DNA from: JABCYV01 sp963696025 | GTDB taxonomy: Bacteria > Acidobacteriota > Terriglobia > Terriglobales > Acidobacteriaceae | DNA length: 64,000 nucleotides | NCBI GenBank assembly: GCA_963696025.1 | Contig: CAVOII010000010.1 | Coordinates: 248,001-312,000, forward strand | Direction of reading: 5' to 3' | Part shown: one piece after another, positions 44,390-53,681 of the stretch | Numbering within the stretch: the stretch's first letter is position 1 | Layout: the number at the start of each line of letters is the position of its first letter | Notes under the pieces: generated by a model | Seen by the model: the letters and a program-made list of their open reading frames with translations, nothing else | Databases searched by the model: none | What the model was told of the DNA's origin: nothing | Translations under genes and position numbers: made by a program

Positions 44390-45910
44390 CTAATCAACGG
44401 GGACCTCGATCGTTTCAGGAGCGGGCTCCTTTTTACCCGAGGGAACGTACGGGTCGGGTGCCCCCGGACGGATGGGCGGCTCCTTCTTGAGCGAGGCCAC
44501 GTGCTCGAGTAAGACCTGAACCATTGGGTAACGAACCCAGAAGTTTTCGGGAAGCCGTGGGTCATTAAGGTGCTCCTCTTTCGGGTCAACGTACAGGTCG
44601 TAGAAGCGGGGGATGCCGTAACTCTTCACTTCGCTAGTCGCGTTCTCGAGTCCCTTGAGCATCATCTTCCAGTTACGCCATTTCACGCCGCAGAGCTCGT
44701 TGCCCACGTAGATAATGACGGATTCGCGACTGGATTTATCCTGCTTCCCGAGGAAGAAGTCGGTCTGGTCGACACCGTCGATGATGCGGTCCTTTGGGAC
44801 CTTGCCGCCAGCGATGTGCGCGAACGTTGGGAGCAGATCCATCTCATGCACGATCTCATTGTTTACCGCACCAGCAGGCACTTTGCCCGACCAGCGGATA
44901 ATGAAAGACACGCGCAATGAGGCTTCCCAGCCCGTGAAGTAGGTGCCGTGCCAAGGCCCACTGAAACCCTCGTATCCTGTCGAAAACTCGGGCCCGTTAT
45001 CGGACGTGAAGATGAAGATCGTGTTGTCTCGGATTCCAAGCTTGTCCACTGCGTCGAGCAATCGACCGACGTGCGCGTCCATCTCGGCGAGAACGTCGGC
45101 GAAATCGCCGTTGTGGGTCTTGTTCTGGAACTCCGGGGACGGGATCGTTGGCATGTGTACCTGCGTATAGGGTATGTAGGCGAAGAACGGTTTCTTCGCC
45201 TTCGTCTGCCGGTCCATGAAATCGATCGCACGTTTGGTTAGCTCGGTGTCTATCAGTCGTCGTTCCTCAAGGTTGTAGATGCGGATGTTCTTAGGAACTT
45301 CGCCCTTATGGCCCTCCATAATGTACTCGGGCCGGGCGTAGGCATTCGAGTTAGGGCGGAAACGCGGATTGTCCGGCCAAAACGCCTCGTCGGTGGAGTT
45401 GGGAATTCCATACCACTCACCGAATCCCTGATCTGTCGGAAACCGTCCTTCGGTATGACCCAGGTGCCACTTGCCAAACATTCCGGTCGCGTAACCGGCG
45501 TCTGAGAGCATTTCGGCCATTGTGATCTCCCACTGCACGAGGCCGTAGACAGGGGTATCGATCGGCACCGAGCCATTACCCGTGCGGACGGCGTATCGCC
45601 CTGTCATCAGAGCGGCGCGGCTCGGAGTGCACTGCGCCTCGACGTTGTAGTTGAGCAGGCGCATCCCTTCTGCCGCAAGCTGGTCAATTCGCGGAGTCGG
45701 CGCGCCGCGCAGGATCCCACCCCCGTAAACGCCAGGCTCTCCCCAGCCAAGGTTGTCCATCAGCACCAGGACGATATTGGGTTGCTTCTGCTGCGATGCT
45801 GCGATTTGCGGAAGGAGGAGTATCGCAACCGTAAGAACAATTACGCGCAGAAGAATAGCTTGACGACCGCACCAACTGTGTCGACGACGTGCTTCGCTAG
45901 GCAGGGCCAT
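44390..45910 (-). CDS. Exported arylsulfatase
   Basis: A 506-residue type I sulfatase with an N-terminal export signal ('LLRVIVLTVAILLLPQIAAS', residues 20-39). The modification site is 'QCTPSRAALMTGR' with Cys94; metal residues Asp52-Asn53 lie in 'VLVLMDNLGWG', and 'TSDNGPEFSTGYEG' and 'KWHLGH' are the later active-site motifs. It differs from the two 791-residue cytosolic sulfatases in length and in having a signal. The FGE gene ends 26 bases before its start on the same strand, so enzyme and activator are co-expressed. Confidence 0.92.
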   Translation of the reverse strand: MALPSEARRRHSWCGRQAILLRVIVLTVAILLLPQIAASQQKQPNIVLVLMDNLGWGEPGVYGGGILRGAPTPRIDQLAAEGMRLLNYNVEAQCTPSRAALMTGRYAVRTGNGSVPIDTPVYGLVQWEITMAEMLSDAGYATGMFGKWHLGHTEGRFPTDQGFGEWYGIPNSTDEAFWPDNPRFRPNSNAYARPEYIMEGHKGEVPKNIRIYNLEERRLIDTELTKRAIDFMDRQTKAKKPFFAYIPYTQVHMPTIPSPEFQNKTHNGDFADVLAEMDAHVGRLLDAVDKLGIRDNTIFIFTSDNGPEFSTGYEGFSGPWHGTYFTGWEASLRVSFIIRWSGKVPAGAVNNEIVHEMDLLPTFAHIAGGKVPKDRIIDGVDQTDFFLGKQDKSSRESVIIYVGNELCGVKWRNWKMMLKGLENATSEVKSYGIPRFYDLYVDPKEEHLNDPRLPENFWVRYPMVQVLLEHVASLKKEPPIRPGAPDPYVPSGKKEPAPETIEVPVD

Positions 45911-45936
45911 TCGTTCATCCCTTCCTTTATTCTTAA

Positions 45937-47130
45937 CTATTGACTTGTGACCAGCCTGTTTCCACCGCCCCGAGCATCACGTACGCAGCGAAAGCCAAGA
46001 TGATTGGTGCCGGCGCTGACTTCACCCTTGCCCCGTGTCCCGACGATATAACGCGAGCAATACTGATCCGTACACAGAAAGGAACCACCGCGCTGAACCT
46101 TCTTCGGTTGTCCCGGTTCGGATGGATCGTACGATGATTCCGGCCCCAGGGGGTTGTGGGCGACGACGCCGGTACTGGCCAGTTGCAGATAGTAATCTGA
46201 CCGATACCAGTCGCTCGTCCACTGCCAGACATTGCCTGCCATGTCATACAACCCATACGGATTCGCAGGGAATTGCGCGACGGGCGCGATTCCCACGTAG
46301 CCATCGTCGCCGCTGTCCGTGTCTGGAAAATGCCCTTGAAAGGTATTGGCCATCCACTTCCCCTTGGGCCGAAACTCATCACCCCAGACGAAAATCTTGC
46401 CTGCTTGACCGCCCCGCGCAGCAAATTCCCACTCTGCCTCGGTGGGCAGGCGCTTGCCCGCCCATTTGGCGTAAGTCATGGCGTCTTCATATGCAACTTG
46501 CACGACGGGATAGTTTTCTTTTCCTTTGAGGTCACTCTGTGGGCCCAGAGGATGCCGCCAATCTGCACCCTTTTTGTAAGTCCACCACTGGAAATCATCG
46601 TTCAGCGGAACCGGATGGCCGGGCGACGCAAAGACAACCGAACCGGCAACCAGGTTCTCTGGCGGAACTGCGGGAAAATCTTCTACACGCGGTTTTAGCT
46701 CCGCGACGGTGACATAACCTGTGGCTCGAACGAACTTTGCGAACTGTTCGTTTGTGACATCCGTTTGGTCCATCCAGAAGCCATCGACATAGACTCGATG
46801 AATTGGCCGCGAATCCTTCGTCGGGTTCATTCCGACGGGGTCCATGTCCGGGGGATCGCCTGCGCCCATGGAAAACTCTCCGCCGGGAATCCACACCATC
46901 CCTTCTGGAGCAGGTCCCGGAGCAGGGTCATGGTTTTCGTTCGTGGCCTGAAAGCCTCCCATTAAGCCGGTGCTTTTCATTTCCGTCCGTCCGGCTGGCC
47001 GGCTATTGCTTTCAGTCGAAAAACTAGTGGAAACCCTTTCCTGGCGGCAGCCCCAGACCAGCAAAATCGAAGCGAGTGCCAACTTGAGAGTCAGCGAGCC
47101 GAGACGGAATTCCATTCGGTTCATCAACAC
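45937..47130 (-). CDS. Formylglycine-generating enzyme, probable lipoprotein
   Basis: A 397-residue FGE/SUMF1-family protein. The catalytic pair is present: 'GGSFLCTDQYCSRYIVGT' with Cys353 and Cys358. 'MVWIPGGEFSMG', 'LPTEAEWEFAARGG' and 'GLYDMAGNVWQWTSDWY' are the other FGE blocks. With O2 and Cu(I) it converts the sulfatase Cys to formylglycine. The N-terminus has a lipobox ('LASILLVWGC'), so it should be anchored outside the cytoplasmic membrane, where the exported sulfatase would meet it. Start may be at residue 1, 3 or 6. Confidence 0.92.
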   Translation of the reverse strand: MLMNRMEFRLGSLTLKLALASILLVWGCRQERVSTSFSTESNSRPAGRTEMKSTGLMGGFQATNENHDPAPGPAPEGMVWIPGGEFSMGAGDPPDMDPVGMNPTKDSRPIHRVYVDGFWMDQTDVTNEQFAKFVRATGYVTVAELKPRVEDFPAVPPENLVAGSVVFASPGHPVPLNDDFQWWTYKKGADWRHPLGPQSDLKGKENYPVVQVAYEDAMTYAKWAGKRLPTEAEWEFAARGGQAGKIFVWGDEFRPKGKWMANTFQGHFPDTDSGDDGYVGIAPVAQFPANPYGLYDMAGNVWQWTSDWYRSDYYLQLASTGVVAHNPLGPESSYDPSEPGQPKKVQRGGSFLCTDQYCSRYIVGTRGKGEVSAGTNHLGFRCVRDARGGGNRLVTSQ

Positions 47131-47406
47131 CTCTCCGCTTGGTCGTGGGCTTGGATGCTCTGGTCGAAGTTATAGGTGACCTCTTGCGCCAACGCGCATG
47201 CGGCCAGGGCGGGGGATGCAACATGCGAAGAATCTTCATGCCGACAACCTCGAGTAGGACTGTCTGCAAACAGGACTCCGATCTGGATGCTAAGGAAGAG
47301 GCCACTTTACCTGTAACTGGGAAAATTGCTAGGGATGGACCCAATTCGTCTTCAGGAAAGACCTTCTTAAATTGGTTGATGATGACAAAAGCCGAATGGG
47401 AGGACC

Positions 47407-47880
47407 TCATCGTGAGACTGGAGGGGAAATAAACCGACGGCCGGAAAGCGCCTCCCGCATAGCTTGGACCAAATCGACTGCCAGGCGAGACTTCACAACG
47501 TACCCCAGCGCACCTTCGGCTAAGCAGGCATGAACGAACTCAACCCGCTCATGCACGGTCAGGAAGACAAACCGCGCAGTAGAGCCTGCTTCGCGAAGCT
47601 GCCGTGCGGCCTCGATTCCCGTGAGACCAGGCATGGATATGTCCAATACGATCAGGTCCGGCTGGAGTCGCAGGGCCTCTGAAATAAGATCTGTGCCATT
47701 AGCGACAGCACCCACAATCTCAAAGCTCGACTGCAAAAGTACGGTTACACGTTCGATGATGGGATGATGATCGTCGCCAAGTAGTACACGAGGCTGACTC
47801 AAGATTCGCCTCATTTTCGGAGCATCTGGAATATCGAGTTGCGGCTCCCACACGAAATGCTCCTGCTCTAAGATCATCAA
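47407..47880 (-). CDS. Single-domain response regulator (receiver only)
   Basis: A 157-residue protein containing one REC domain: acidic pair in 'VLLGDDHHPI', phospho-acceptor Asp80 in 'DLIVLDISMPG', switch Thr in 'VFLTVHE' and Lys in 'YVVKSRLA'. The sequence is NarL-like, but the protein ends right after the receiver ('SGRRFISPPVSR') without a LuxR HTH. It may be a phosphate sink or a truncated NarL-type regulator. It lies 160 bases after the full NarL-type regulator on the same strand. A Met at residue 23 is an alternative start. Confidence 0.85.
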   Translation of the reverse strand: MMILEQEHFVWEPQLDIPDAPKMRRILSQPRVLLGDDHHPIIERVTVLLQSSFEIVGAVANGTDLISEALRLQPDLIVLDISMPGLTGIEAARQLREAGSTARFVFLTVHERVEFVHACLAEGALGYVVKSRLAVDLVQAMREALSGRRFISPPVSR

Positions 47881-48040
47881 TTCCTGTCGAACCTTGCCTG
47901 CCTATACAGAATCACTTCCAACAACATTGTCAGATTCGACAGTCGTGTCGTGGAGCTCCTAGGGTTTCTCAGAGCGACATGCTAGGGGGCGAGCCTTATC
48001 CACGCTACTAGGAAAAGTTATAGGCGTATGGTTAGTGGAA

Positions 48041-48694
48041 TTAGGCGGAGATCAGGCCATTCTTCAGCGCGAACAGCACCAGTTCGGCATTGCTCTTAAG
48101 ATTGAATGACTCCATTATGTGGTATTTGTGGAACATAATCGTCTTTTCGCTGACCTTCAAGATGCCTGCTATCTCTTTCATAGGGCGCCCTTCCGCGAGC
48201 AATTGGAGCACCTCACGTTGGCGGGGGGTCAGGCCCCTCGAAAATTGCTGAGCCCGGGCCTCCCTGACTGCCCAATTCTCGGGCTTAAGCTTAGGTGTGA
48301 CGTACGAGTGCCCGCGTAGCACCTCGGAGATAGCCTTTAGCAGCTCGGATGCCGCGGAATGCTTGAGGACATATCCCACGGTTCCCAGATTCAGCGCCGC
48401 TGCCGCCAGGTTGGGGTCGTCCTTCATGGTTAAGAAAACCAGCCTGACATTCGGTATTAGTTGTTTCAATCGTTCGCCTGCGTCCAGACCATTCAGCAGT
48501 GGCATGCCAACATCCAGAACGATGACGTCTGGTCTGAGCCTGGTCGCTTCGGCTAACAATGCGCGGCCATCGGGAACCACCCCGACTACGTCGTAGCTCT
48601 CGCTCAGCAGTGAACGAAGAGCTTCGACTACGATTGCATGGTCATCCGCTAGAAGAATTCGGTGGCGTGTCGGGGATCGCTTGAGATCCTGCAT
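48041..48694 (-). CDS. NarL/FixJ-type response regulator
   Basis: A 217-residue two-domain regulator: REC with acidic pair Asp17-Asp18 in 'ILLADDHAIV' and Asp61 in 'DVIVLDVGMPLLNG', then a LuxR HTH 'LTPRQREVLQLLAEGRPMKEIAGILKVSEKTIMFHKYHIMESFNLKSNAEL'. It lies 27 bases after the sensor kinase and should be phosphorylated by it. Targets are unknown; the adjacent sulfatase operon is the nearest candidate. Confidence 0.92.
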   Translation of the reverse strand: MQDLKRSPTRHRILLADDHAIVVEALRSLLSESYDVVGVVPDGRALLAEATRLRPDVIVLDVGMPLLNGLDAGERLKQLIPNVRLVFLTMKDDPNLAAAALNLGTVGYVLKHSAASELLKAISEVLRGHSYVTPKLKPENWAVREARAQQFSRGLTPRQREVLQLLAEGRPMKEIAGILKVSEKTIMFHKYHIMESFNLKSNAELVLFALKNGLISA

Positions 48695-48721
48695 ATCTGC
48701 TACTTTTTGTACCCAGTGCGA

Positions 48722-51451
48722 CTAACTGGCGCGTACCATGGCCGGCTTCAAAGGAACCCAAGCGTCAATACGTGTTCCTTGCATGGGATCTGATTGAAGC
48801 TCAAAGCGGCCGCCGATAAGCCGTAAACGTTCTTCCATGCTGCGAACGCCAAGACCAACATGTGTCGAAGGGTTATGTCGGTCAAATCCCGCGCCGCGAT
48901 CGAATAGTGACAGGTGAATGGCATCATCGATTCCTTCCAACCGAACTTCAGCTCTGGACGAACCGCTGTGCTTCTTCACATTGCGAAGCCCTTCTTGGAC
49001 GATGCGGAAAAGGCACAGGGCGATCTGTGGAGCAACCGAACGCGGAATATTCTCGTAGGCAAAATCGACTTGGATGCCTTGTTGTTCGGCAAATTCGGCG
49101 CAAAATGCGCTCACCCCAAGAACCAGCCCAAGACTCTCCAGGGTGGAGGAGTGCAACTGGTGCGAGAGGGTATGGAGATCGGCGCCGATCTCGCTAGCAC
49201 GATTCCATAGTTCAAGCATCGTTTCGCTGGCCTCAGCCGGAGAATGCTTAATCATTTCCCCACACCTCTCCAGATCAACTGCCAAGACGGCAAGCCTTTG
49301 ATTGAAGTCGTCATGGAGTTCCCGTGCCAGCCGGCTGCGCTCCTGCTCCTGCGCGTTAATCAATCGGCCGGCCAGTTCTTCGCGCTCCTGCTCAGCCAGT
49401 TTGCGCTCTGTGATGTCGTTGAAACTAATGACAGCACCACCGTCTACCGCCTGCAAAGGGGTGACTCCCGTCGAGAACCATCGCTGACCGTCGGGGGTGG
49501 GATGGGGGTACTCCGTCTCAAAATACTGGCTCTCCCCCTGAAGCACTGCCTTGACTCCAGCCAGGGCCTGCGCGGCTCCAGCTGTACCGCTCACCAGCGC
49601 CCGCTGGCAGACTTCTAGATAGTTCGTGCCAACCTCGAGTTCCATGTCTCTAGAGGTCCCATAAACACGTGAAAACTCCTTCCAGCGAGAATTGACGGCG
49701 ACGATTTCACCCCGCTGATTCAGCACAGCCAGGCCACTAGTGATGGAGGTCAGAATCGCTCCCTTCAACATTTCGCTCCTGACCAGAGCCTCGTCAGAGC
49801 GCTTTCGCATCAGCGCGTTTGCAAAGACCTGTCCCACAATTTTTAGCTGATCAACCAGACGGCTTGACCATGCCCTGCTTTCATAAACCGTCGCAAAGGA
49901 GAGACAGCCCAGAACGGAGCCTTCCGCCTCGAGCGGGATAGTAACGTTTGACTGGATTCCCTGACGCTGTAGAAACGCCCTGTCCTCCCCTATATTGTCA
50001 GGAAGCTGATCCGGATTCGTGAAGACAATCGGCTCATTGTTCAGTAACTTCTTGGTGTACCAAGGTAATTCATTGGTACTGTAGCGGTGAGGAGTTGCAG
50101 CCGACGTGTCGCGAGTGACTGCGCTGGAATGGGTGAGCACGAGCTCGGTCTTGTCAACCGTAAACTCGAAAATGTTGACTCGATCGACGCCAAGGTAGTT
50201 CACTAGCCGCCTAAGCGCCTGCTCAATTTCGGCGTCGATTTTGTCTGCGGGAAGATCAATGAAATAACTGGATAATTCAGAGATCAATCTCTCGAACCGG
50301 GCTTCCACTTCCAATTCGCGCTCCGCCAGTGCGAGTCTCCTGCGTTCGATCAAGAGATACCCAGTCAGGACAACGAGCGCAACGAAGATAAGCAGTGTGC
50401 CAATCAGCTCCCCCTTGTAGCGCTCCGTGAGCGTCGGTTCGCGGTAGAGCACAGAGCTTCCGGGTGGAAGCATGTTTTCGTTCAGTCCCCACCGTCGCAG
50501 GGCACGCGCGTCAAACATGTAGACATTAGTGCCCCTGACAACAGGAATCTCTCGTGGCTTCATCCCCTCGAGAATCTTCACAGCGATATCTGCGGCAACC
50601 TGGCCCTGCGCGGCGTAACTACTCACATAGCCGCCCACAAATCCTTGACCAACGAGAGTGTCCGCCAGTGTATAGACGGGGACATTGGCGGCCTTTGCAA
50701 CCATTGGCGCTGACTGGCGGGCGTTAATGAAATGCTTTCCCGCAGAGTCCTCGGAAATCGTGGTGTACAGGATGATTGCATCTTCTGGGAGGTGCTTAAG
50801 ACGATCGCAGAGGGTTTGGATATCCAGCTCGGTGAGATAGGTGAATTCCATCTTGGCTTCGTAGCTTCGCAGGTTCTCCCTGACAATGTCCTCCGCGTGC
50901 CTGTCGAACGGCGCCACCCCACCCACCACAACGACGCGCCGGGTGGAGGGTTGCAGGCGCAGTGCCGCTTCGAGCGTTTTTGCGGCCTCAATCGTCATCC
51001 ACACGCCGGTGAACTGGGAGTCAAGCTGGGGACGGCCCGCTTGGTCCTCGCTGCTGCCGCAAAAAACAATCGGGACACCTGGAAAGAATCTTTCGTGCAC
51101 TTTGACCATGAACTGAATGGGGGATGGTCCGGCCGCAATGATCAAATCTGGCTTGCGAGTCGCATACTTGCGAATGTAAAGGTTGCGTAGCTTGTTTTGG
51201 GAGGTCTCATCGGGGAAAAAGGTAGTTTCCAGAGATTCGCTGTAGAACTCGACATCATAGGGAGACTTCTCATCCAGGGCAGCGTGGATCTCCTGCTCGA
51301 GGAGAGCGACCGCGGGAGACGAGCGACCTATCTCGCTAAAGACAAGGACCCGCCGCGTTTGCTTCAGTTGCGCGGCGGAGGCAGGGGGCCAGAGCAACGA
51401 GCATACAGCAACGACGAGGAAGAGATTCGGCATTCGCTGCATTGTTGTCAC
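48722..51451 (-). CDS. Sensor histidine kinase with substrate-binding-protein sensor
   Basis: A 909-residue hybrid-architecture sensor. Order: signal/anchor helix (1-27), periplasmic ABC-type substrate-binding domain (about 30-330, 'VLVFSEIGRSSPAVALLEQEI...IQFMVKVHERFFPGVPIVFCGSSEDQ'), transmembrane helix ('LIGTLLIFVALVVLTGYLLI'), GAF domain (about 385-545), PAS domain ('LKGAILTSITSGLAVLNQRGEIVAVNSRW'), HisKA_3 dimerisation with the phospho-His in 'LARELHDDFNQRLAVLA', and HATPase_c ending 'GLGVRSMEERLRLIGGRFELQSDPMQGTRI'. It pairs with the NarL-type regulator downstream. The ligand is unknown. Confidence 0.92.
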   Translation of the reverse strand: MTTMQRMPNLFLVVAVCSLLWPPASAAQLKQTRRVLVFSEIGRSSPAVALLEQEIHAALDEKSPYDVEFYSESLETTFFPDETSQNKLRNLYIRKYATRKPDLIIAAGPSPIQFMVKVHERFFPGVPIVFCGSSEDQAGRPQLDSQFTGVWMTIEAAKTLEAALRLQPSTRRVVVVGGVAPFDRHAEDIVRENLRSYEAKMEFTYLTELDIQTLCDRLKHLPEDAIILYTTISEDSAGKHFINARQSAPMVAKAANVPVYTLADTLVGQGFVGGYVSSYAAQGQVAADIAVKILEGMKPREIPVVRGTNVYMFDARALRRWGLNENMLPPGSSVLYREPTLTERYKGELIGTLLIFVALVVLTGYLLIERRRLALAERELEVEARFERLISELSSYFIDLPADKIDAEIEQALRRLVNYLGVDRVNIFEFTVDKTELVLTHSSAVTRDTSAATPHRYSTNELPWYTKKLLNNEPIVFTNPDQLPDNIGEDRAFLQRQGIQSNVTIPLEAEGSVLGCLSFATVYESRAWSSRLVDQLKIVGQVFANALMRKRSDEALVRSEMLKGAILTSITSGLAVLNQRGEIVAVNSRWKEFSRVYGTSRDMELEVGTNYLEVCQRALVSGTAGAAQALAGVKAVLQGESQYFETEYPHPTPDGQRWFSTGVTPLQAVDGGAVISFNDITERKLAEQEREELAGRLINAQEQERSRLARELHDDFNQRLAVLAVDLERCGEMIKHSPAEASETMLELWNRASEIGADLHTLSHQLHSSTLESLGLVLGVSAFCAEFAEQQGIQVDFAYENIPRSVAPQIALCLFRIVQEGLRNVKKHSGSSRAEVRLEGIDDAIHLSLFDRGAGFDRHNPSTHVGLGVRSMEERLRLIGGRFELQSDPMQGTRIDAWVPLKPAMVRAS

Positions 51452-51597
51452 GCTTTGTCGCGTGCCACCACATTATAAGCAGCGGTTTCAAGCTAGTTAT
51501 GGGAGCAGTGCCAGGCCACTGGGAAAAGTGCTAGTTCCCGTTGGTCTTAGGTTTGGTTGTATGGTTTCGGCATCCTTCTCAATCGCCGAACAATGGA

Positions 51598-52173
51598 TTA
51601 GTGGGGTGGGTAGGAGTTAAAGATCTTGGTTAGAGCCTTGTCCAGTTGATCTAGCGCCTCGTTCTTCTTTTCTTTGAGCTTCAGATTCGCCGTTGCCATC
51701 CACACCAGTTGGTGATGTTCGCGCTCGAAAAGTTCAATGGCCAACGATCCTTTGTGAATGTGACGTGCAGTGCCCATGGATGGATTGTTCGTTGACCATA
51801 CCTTTGAATCGACGGAAAGTCCCATCGTAACGGCATAGGATGCATCGTCAATGCCGCTGGCATTCACTTCGGTGTCCCTCGCTGCATGATATGTGACGAG
51901 AAGGTCGGCGTGTTTGGCTTCGGTCTTGGTCAGCCCCTTCAGCCCGAGGTCATGGTCCACAGCTCCCATAATATAAAGGTCCAGATTCGGATTGGCTGCT
52001 GGGGTCCCTTTGATCCATGCGTATGTCTTGAATTTCGCAAAATCAGCGCCCTTGTCGTAGTCAAACTTAACTTTCTGAGCTAGACCATAAACGGAGAGAA
52101 TAAAGACAGCGATCATCACTGCTCGACTTGGCAGACCGTTGCTCAAGAACTTGCCTCCCCAGCGACTTGTCAT
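51598..52173 (-). CDS. Secreted DUF4136 protein
   Basis: A 191-residue exported protein: signal 'AVMIAVFILSVYGLAQ' then 'KVKFDYDKGADFAKFKTYAWIKG' and 'VDHDLGLKGLTKTEAKHADLLVTYHAARDTE', the DUF4136 signature. Members are small envelope lipoprotein-like proteins of unknown role. ATG 52173 is chosen because it directly precedes the signal; the open frame upstream to 52407 overlaps the divergent maturase gene. It is divergent from the maturase/sulfatase operon. Confidence 0.82.
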   Translation of the reverse strand: MTSRWGGKFLSNGLPSRAVMIAVFILSVYGLAQKVKFDYDKGADFAKFKTYAWIKGTPAANPNLDLYIMGAVDHDLGLKGLTKTEAKHADLLVTYHAARDTEVNASGIDDASYAVTMGLSVDSKVWSTNNPSMGTARHIHKGSLAIELFEREHHQLVWMATANLKLKEKKNEALDQLDKALTKIFNSYPPH

Positions 52174-52324
52174 TTCGCCCGCGCCTCGTTTGCCATTCCA
52201 CCGACTGCGATAACCGCCACCTATCACTTTTCCCAGTTGTCGATGCTTGCAGCCTCCAAGAGGATTGCTCGGTACTGGCGGTTCTCCGTCCATGGTAGAG
52301 CGACCCGTGCGTGAAATCCGAACC

Positions 52325-53650
52325 ATGCCCGAGCCTCCTAAAGTATGGCCGCGCAATGCGCCATCATACTTCCACGTACTCGCCAAACCGACGGGTGCAA
52401 TCTGCAATCTCGACTGTAAGTACTGCTTCTTTCTGTCGAAGGACGCACTCTACCCGGGAAGCAAGTTCCGCATGTCGGACGATGTTCTCGAAGCATACAT
52501 CAAGCAGGTGGTCGAATCGCAGCGTTCCGATCAGATCACCATCGCGTGGCAGGGAGGCGAGCCCACTCTGATGGGCCTCGATTTTTTCAAGCATGCGGTT
52601 GCCTTGGCACGTAAATATATTTCTCCCGGGGTAGCGCTTGAACACACGGTTCAGACCAACGGCATTTTGCTGGACGAGGAATGGTGCGAGTTCCTGCGGG
52701 AAAACAACTTCCTCGTGGGGTTATCGATCGATGGCCCTCAGGCGATGCACGATGCCTACCGAGTGGACAAGGCGGGTGCTCCCACCTTTGCCAAAGTGAT
52801 GCGCGCAGCCCGACTGATGCAAGAGCGTCGGGTCGAATTCAACGTGCTGTGCACGGTACATGATGCCAACGTTGGCCATCCTTTGGAGGTGTACCGGTTT
52901 TTCCGTGATGAGCTGAAGACGCACTTTGTGCAGTTCATCCCGATCGTAGAGCGGGCCACGCCGCAGCTTCTGGAAATTGCGAACGAAGGCTGGGGAGATA
53001 GCAACCACAAACGCCCGCTCTATACCCAATCTGGCGAACTGGTGACCGAGCGCACCGTGAAACCGGAGCACTGGGGTGAATTTCTAATTGCGATTTTCGA
53101 CGAGTGGGTGAGGCACGACGTAGGCGAGGTTTACATCCAGTTGTTCGAGTCATCCCTGGCGTCCTGGTTGGGGTTGCCGGCATCTTTGTGCATCTTTGCC
53201 GAAACCTGCGGCAACGCGTTGGCCCTGGAGCATAACGGCGATCTTTATTCCTGCGATCACTTTGTGGAGCCCAACTTCCGGCTGGGGAACATCAAGCAGC
53301 AGCACATGGTGCAACTCGTCGCCTCCGATCAGCAGCGGGCATTCGGCAACGCCAAACGCGATACCCTGCCTCGTTACTGCCGGGAATGCGAAGTTCGATT
53401 CGCCTGCAACGGAGAGTGCCCGCGCAATCGCTTTATCAGTACCCCTGAAGGCGAGCCCGGTCTCAACTATCTTTGCGCCGGGTACAAAGCATTTTTTAAA
53501 CACATCGACCGTCCCATGAAGATCATGGCTGGCTTGCTGCGCCAGGGGAAAGAAGCTGCCGAGGTAATGCCGGCTCTGGCAGCCGAGCGTCAGGAAAGTT
53601 CGGACCGGGCCGCCGCCCCGGTGCGGACAGTTTCTGAATACCGAATTTGA
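52325..53650 (+). CDS. Anaerobic sulfatase-maturating enzyme (radical SAM, SPASM)
   Basis: A 441-residue radical-SAM enzyme that oxidises the sulfatase Cys or Ser to formylglycine without O2. Cys27, Cys31 and Cys34 in 'ICNLDCKYCF' bind the SAM cluster; 'WQGGEPTLMGLDFF' is the GGEP motif. The C-terminal SPASM region has 'CGNALALEHNGDLYSCDHFV' and 'YCRECEVRFACNGECPRNRF...LCAGY' for two auxiliary clusters. ATG 52325 is chosen; the frame is open to TTG 52247, and a Met at 52292 is possible. No strong ribosome site is visible at any of them. The cytosolic sulfatase starts 31 bases downstream, so the two form an operon. Confidence 0.93.
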   Translation: MPEPPKVWPRNAPSYFHVLAKPTGAICNLDCKYCFFLSKDALYPGSKFRMSDDVLEAYIKQVVESQRSDQITIAWQGGEPTLMGLDFFKHAVALARKYISPGVALEHTVQTNGILLDEEWCEFLRENNFLVGLSIDGPQAMHDAYRVDKAGAPTFAKVMRAARLMQERRVEFNVLCTVHDANVGHPLEVYRFFRDELKTHFVQFIPIVERATPQLLEIANEGWGDSNHKRPLYTQSGELVTERTVKPEHWGEFLIAIFDEWVRHDVGEVYIQLFESSLASWLGLPASLCIFAETCGNALALEHNGDLYSCDHFVEPNFRLGNIKQQHMVQLVASDQQRAFGNAKRDTLPRYCRECEVRFACNGECPRNRFISTPEGEPGLNYLCAGYKAFFKHIDRPMKIMAGLLRQGKEAAEVMPALAAERQESSDRAAAPVRTVSEYRI

Positions 53651-53681
53651 GCAATCAAAACTTTAGGAGGAGCAAACCCAA

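Noticed and set aside
47024..47432. Open frames on both strands around the FGE start
   Set aside because: They are mutually overlapping, lack motifs and are best explained as the upstream region of the FGE gene.
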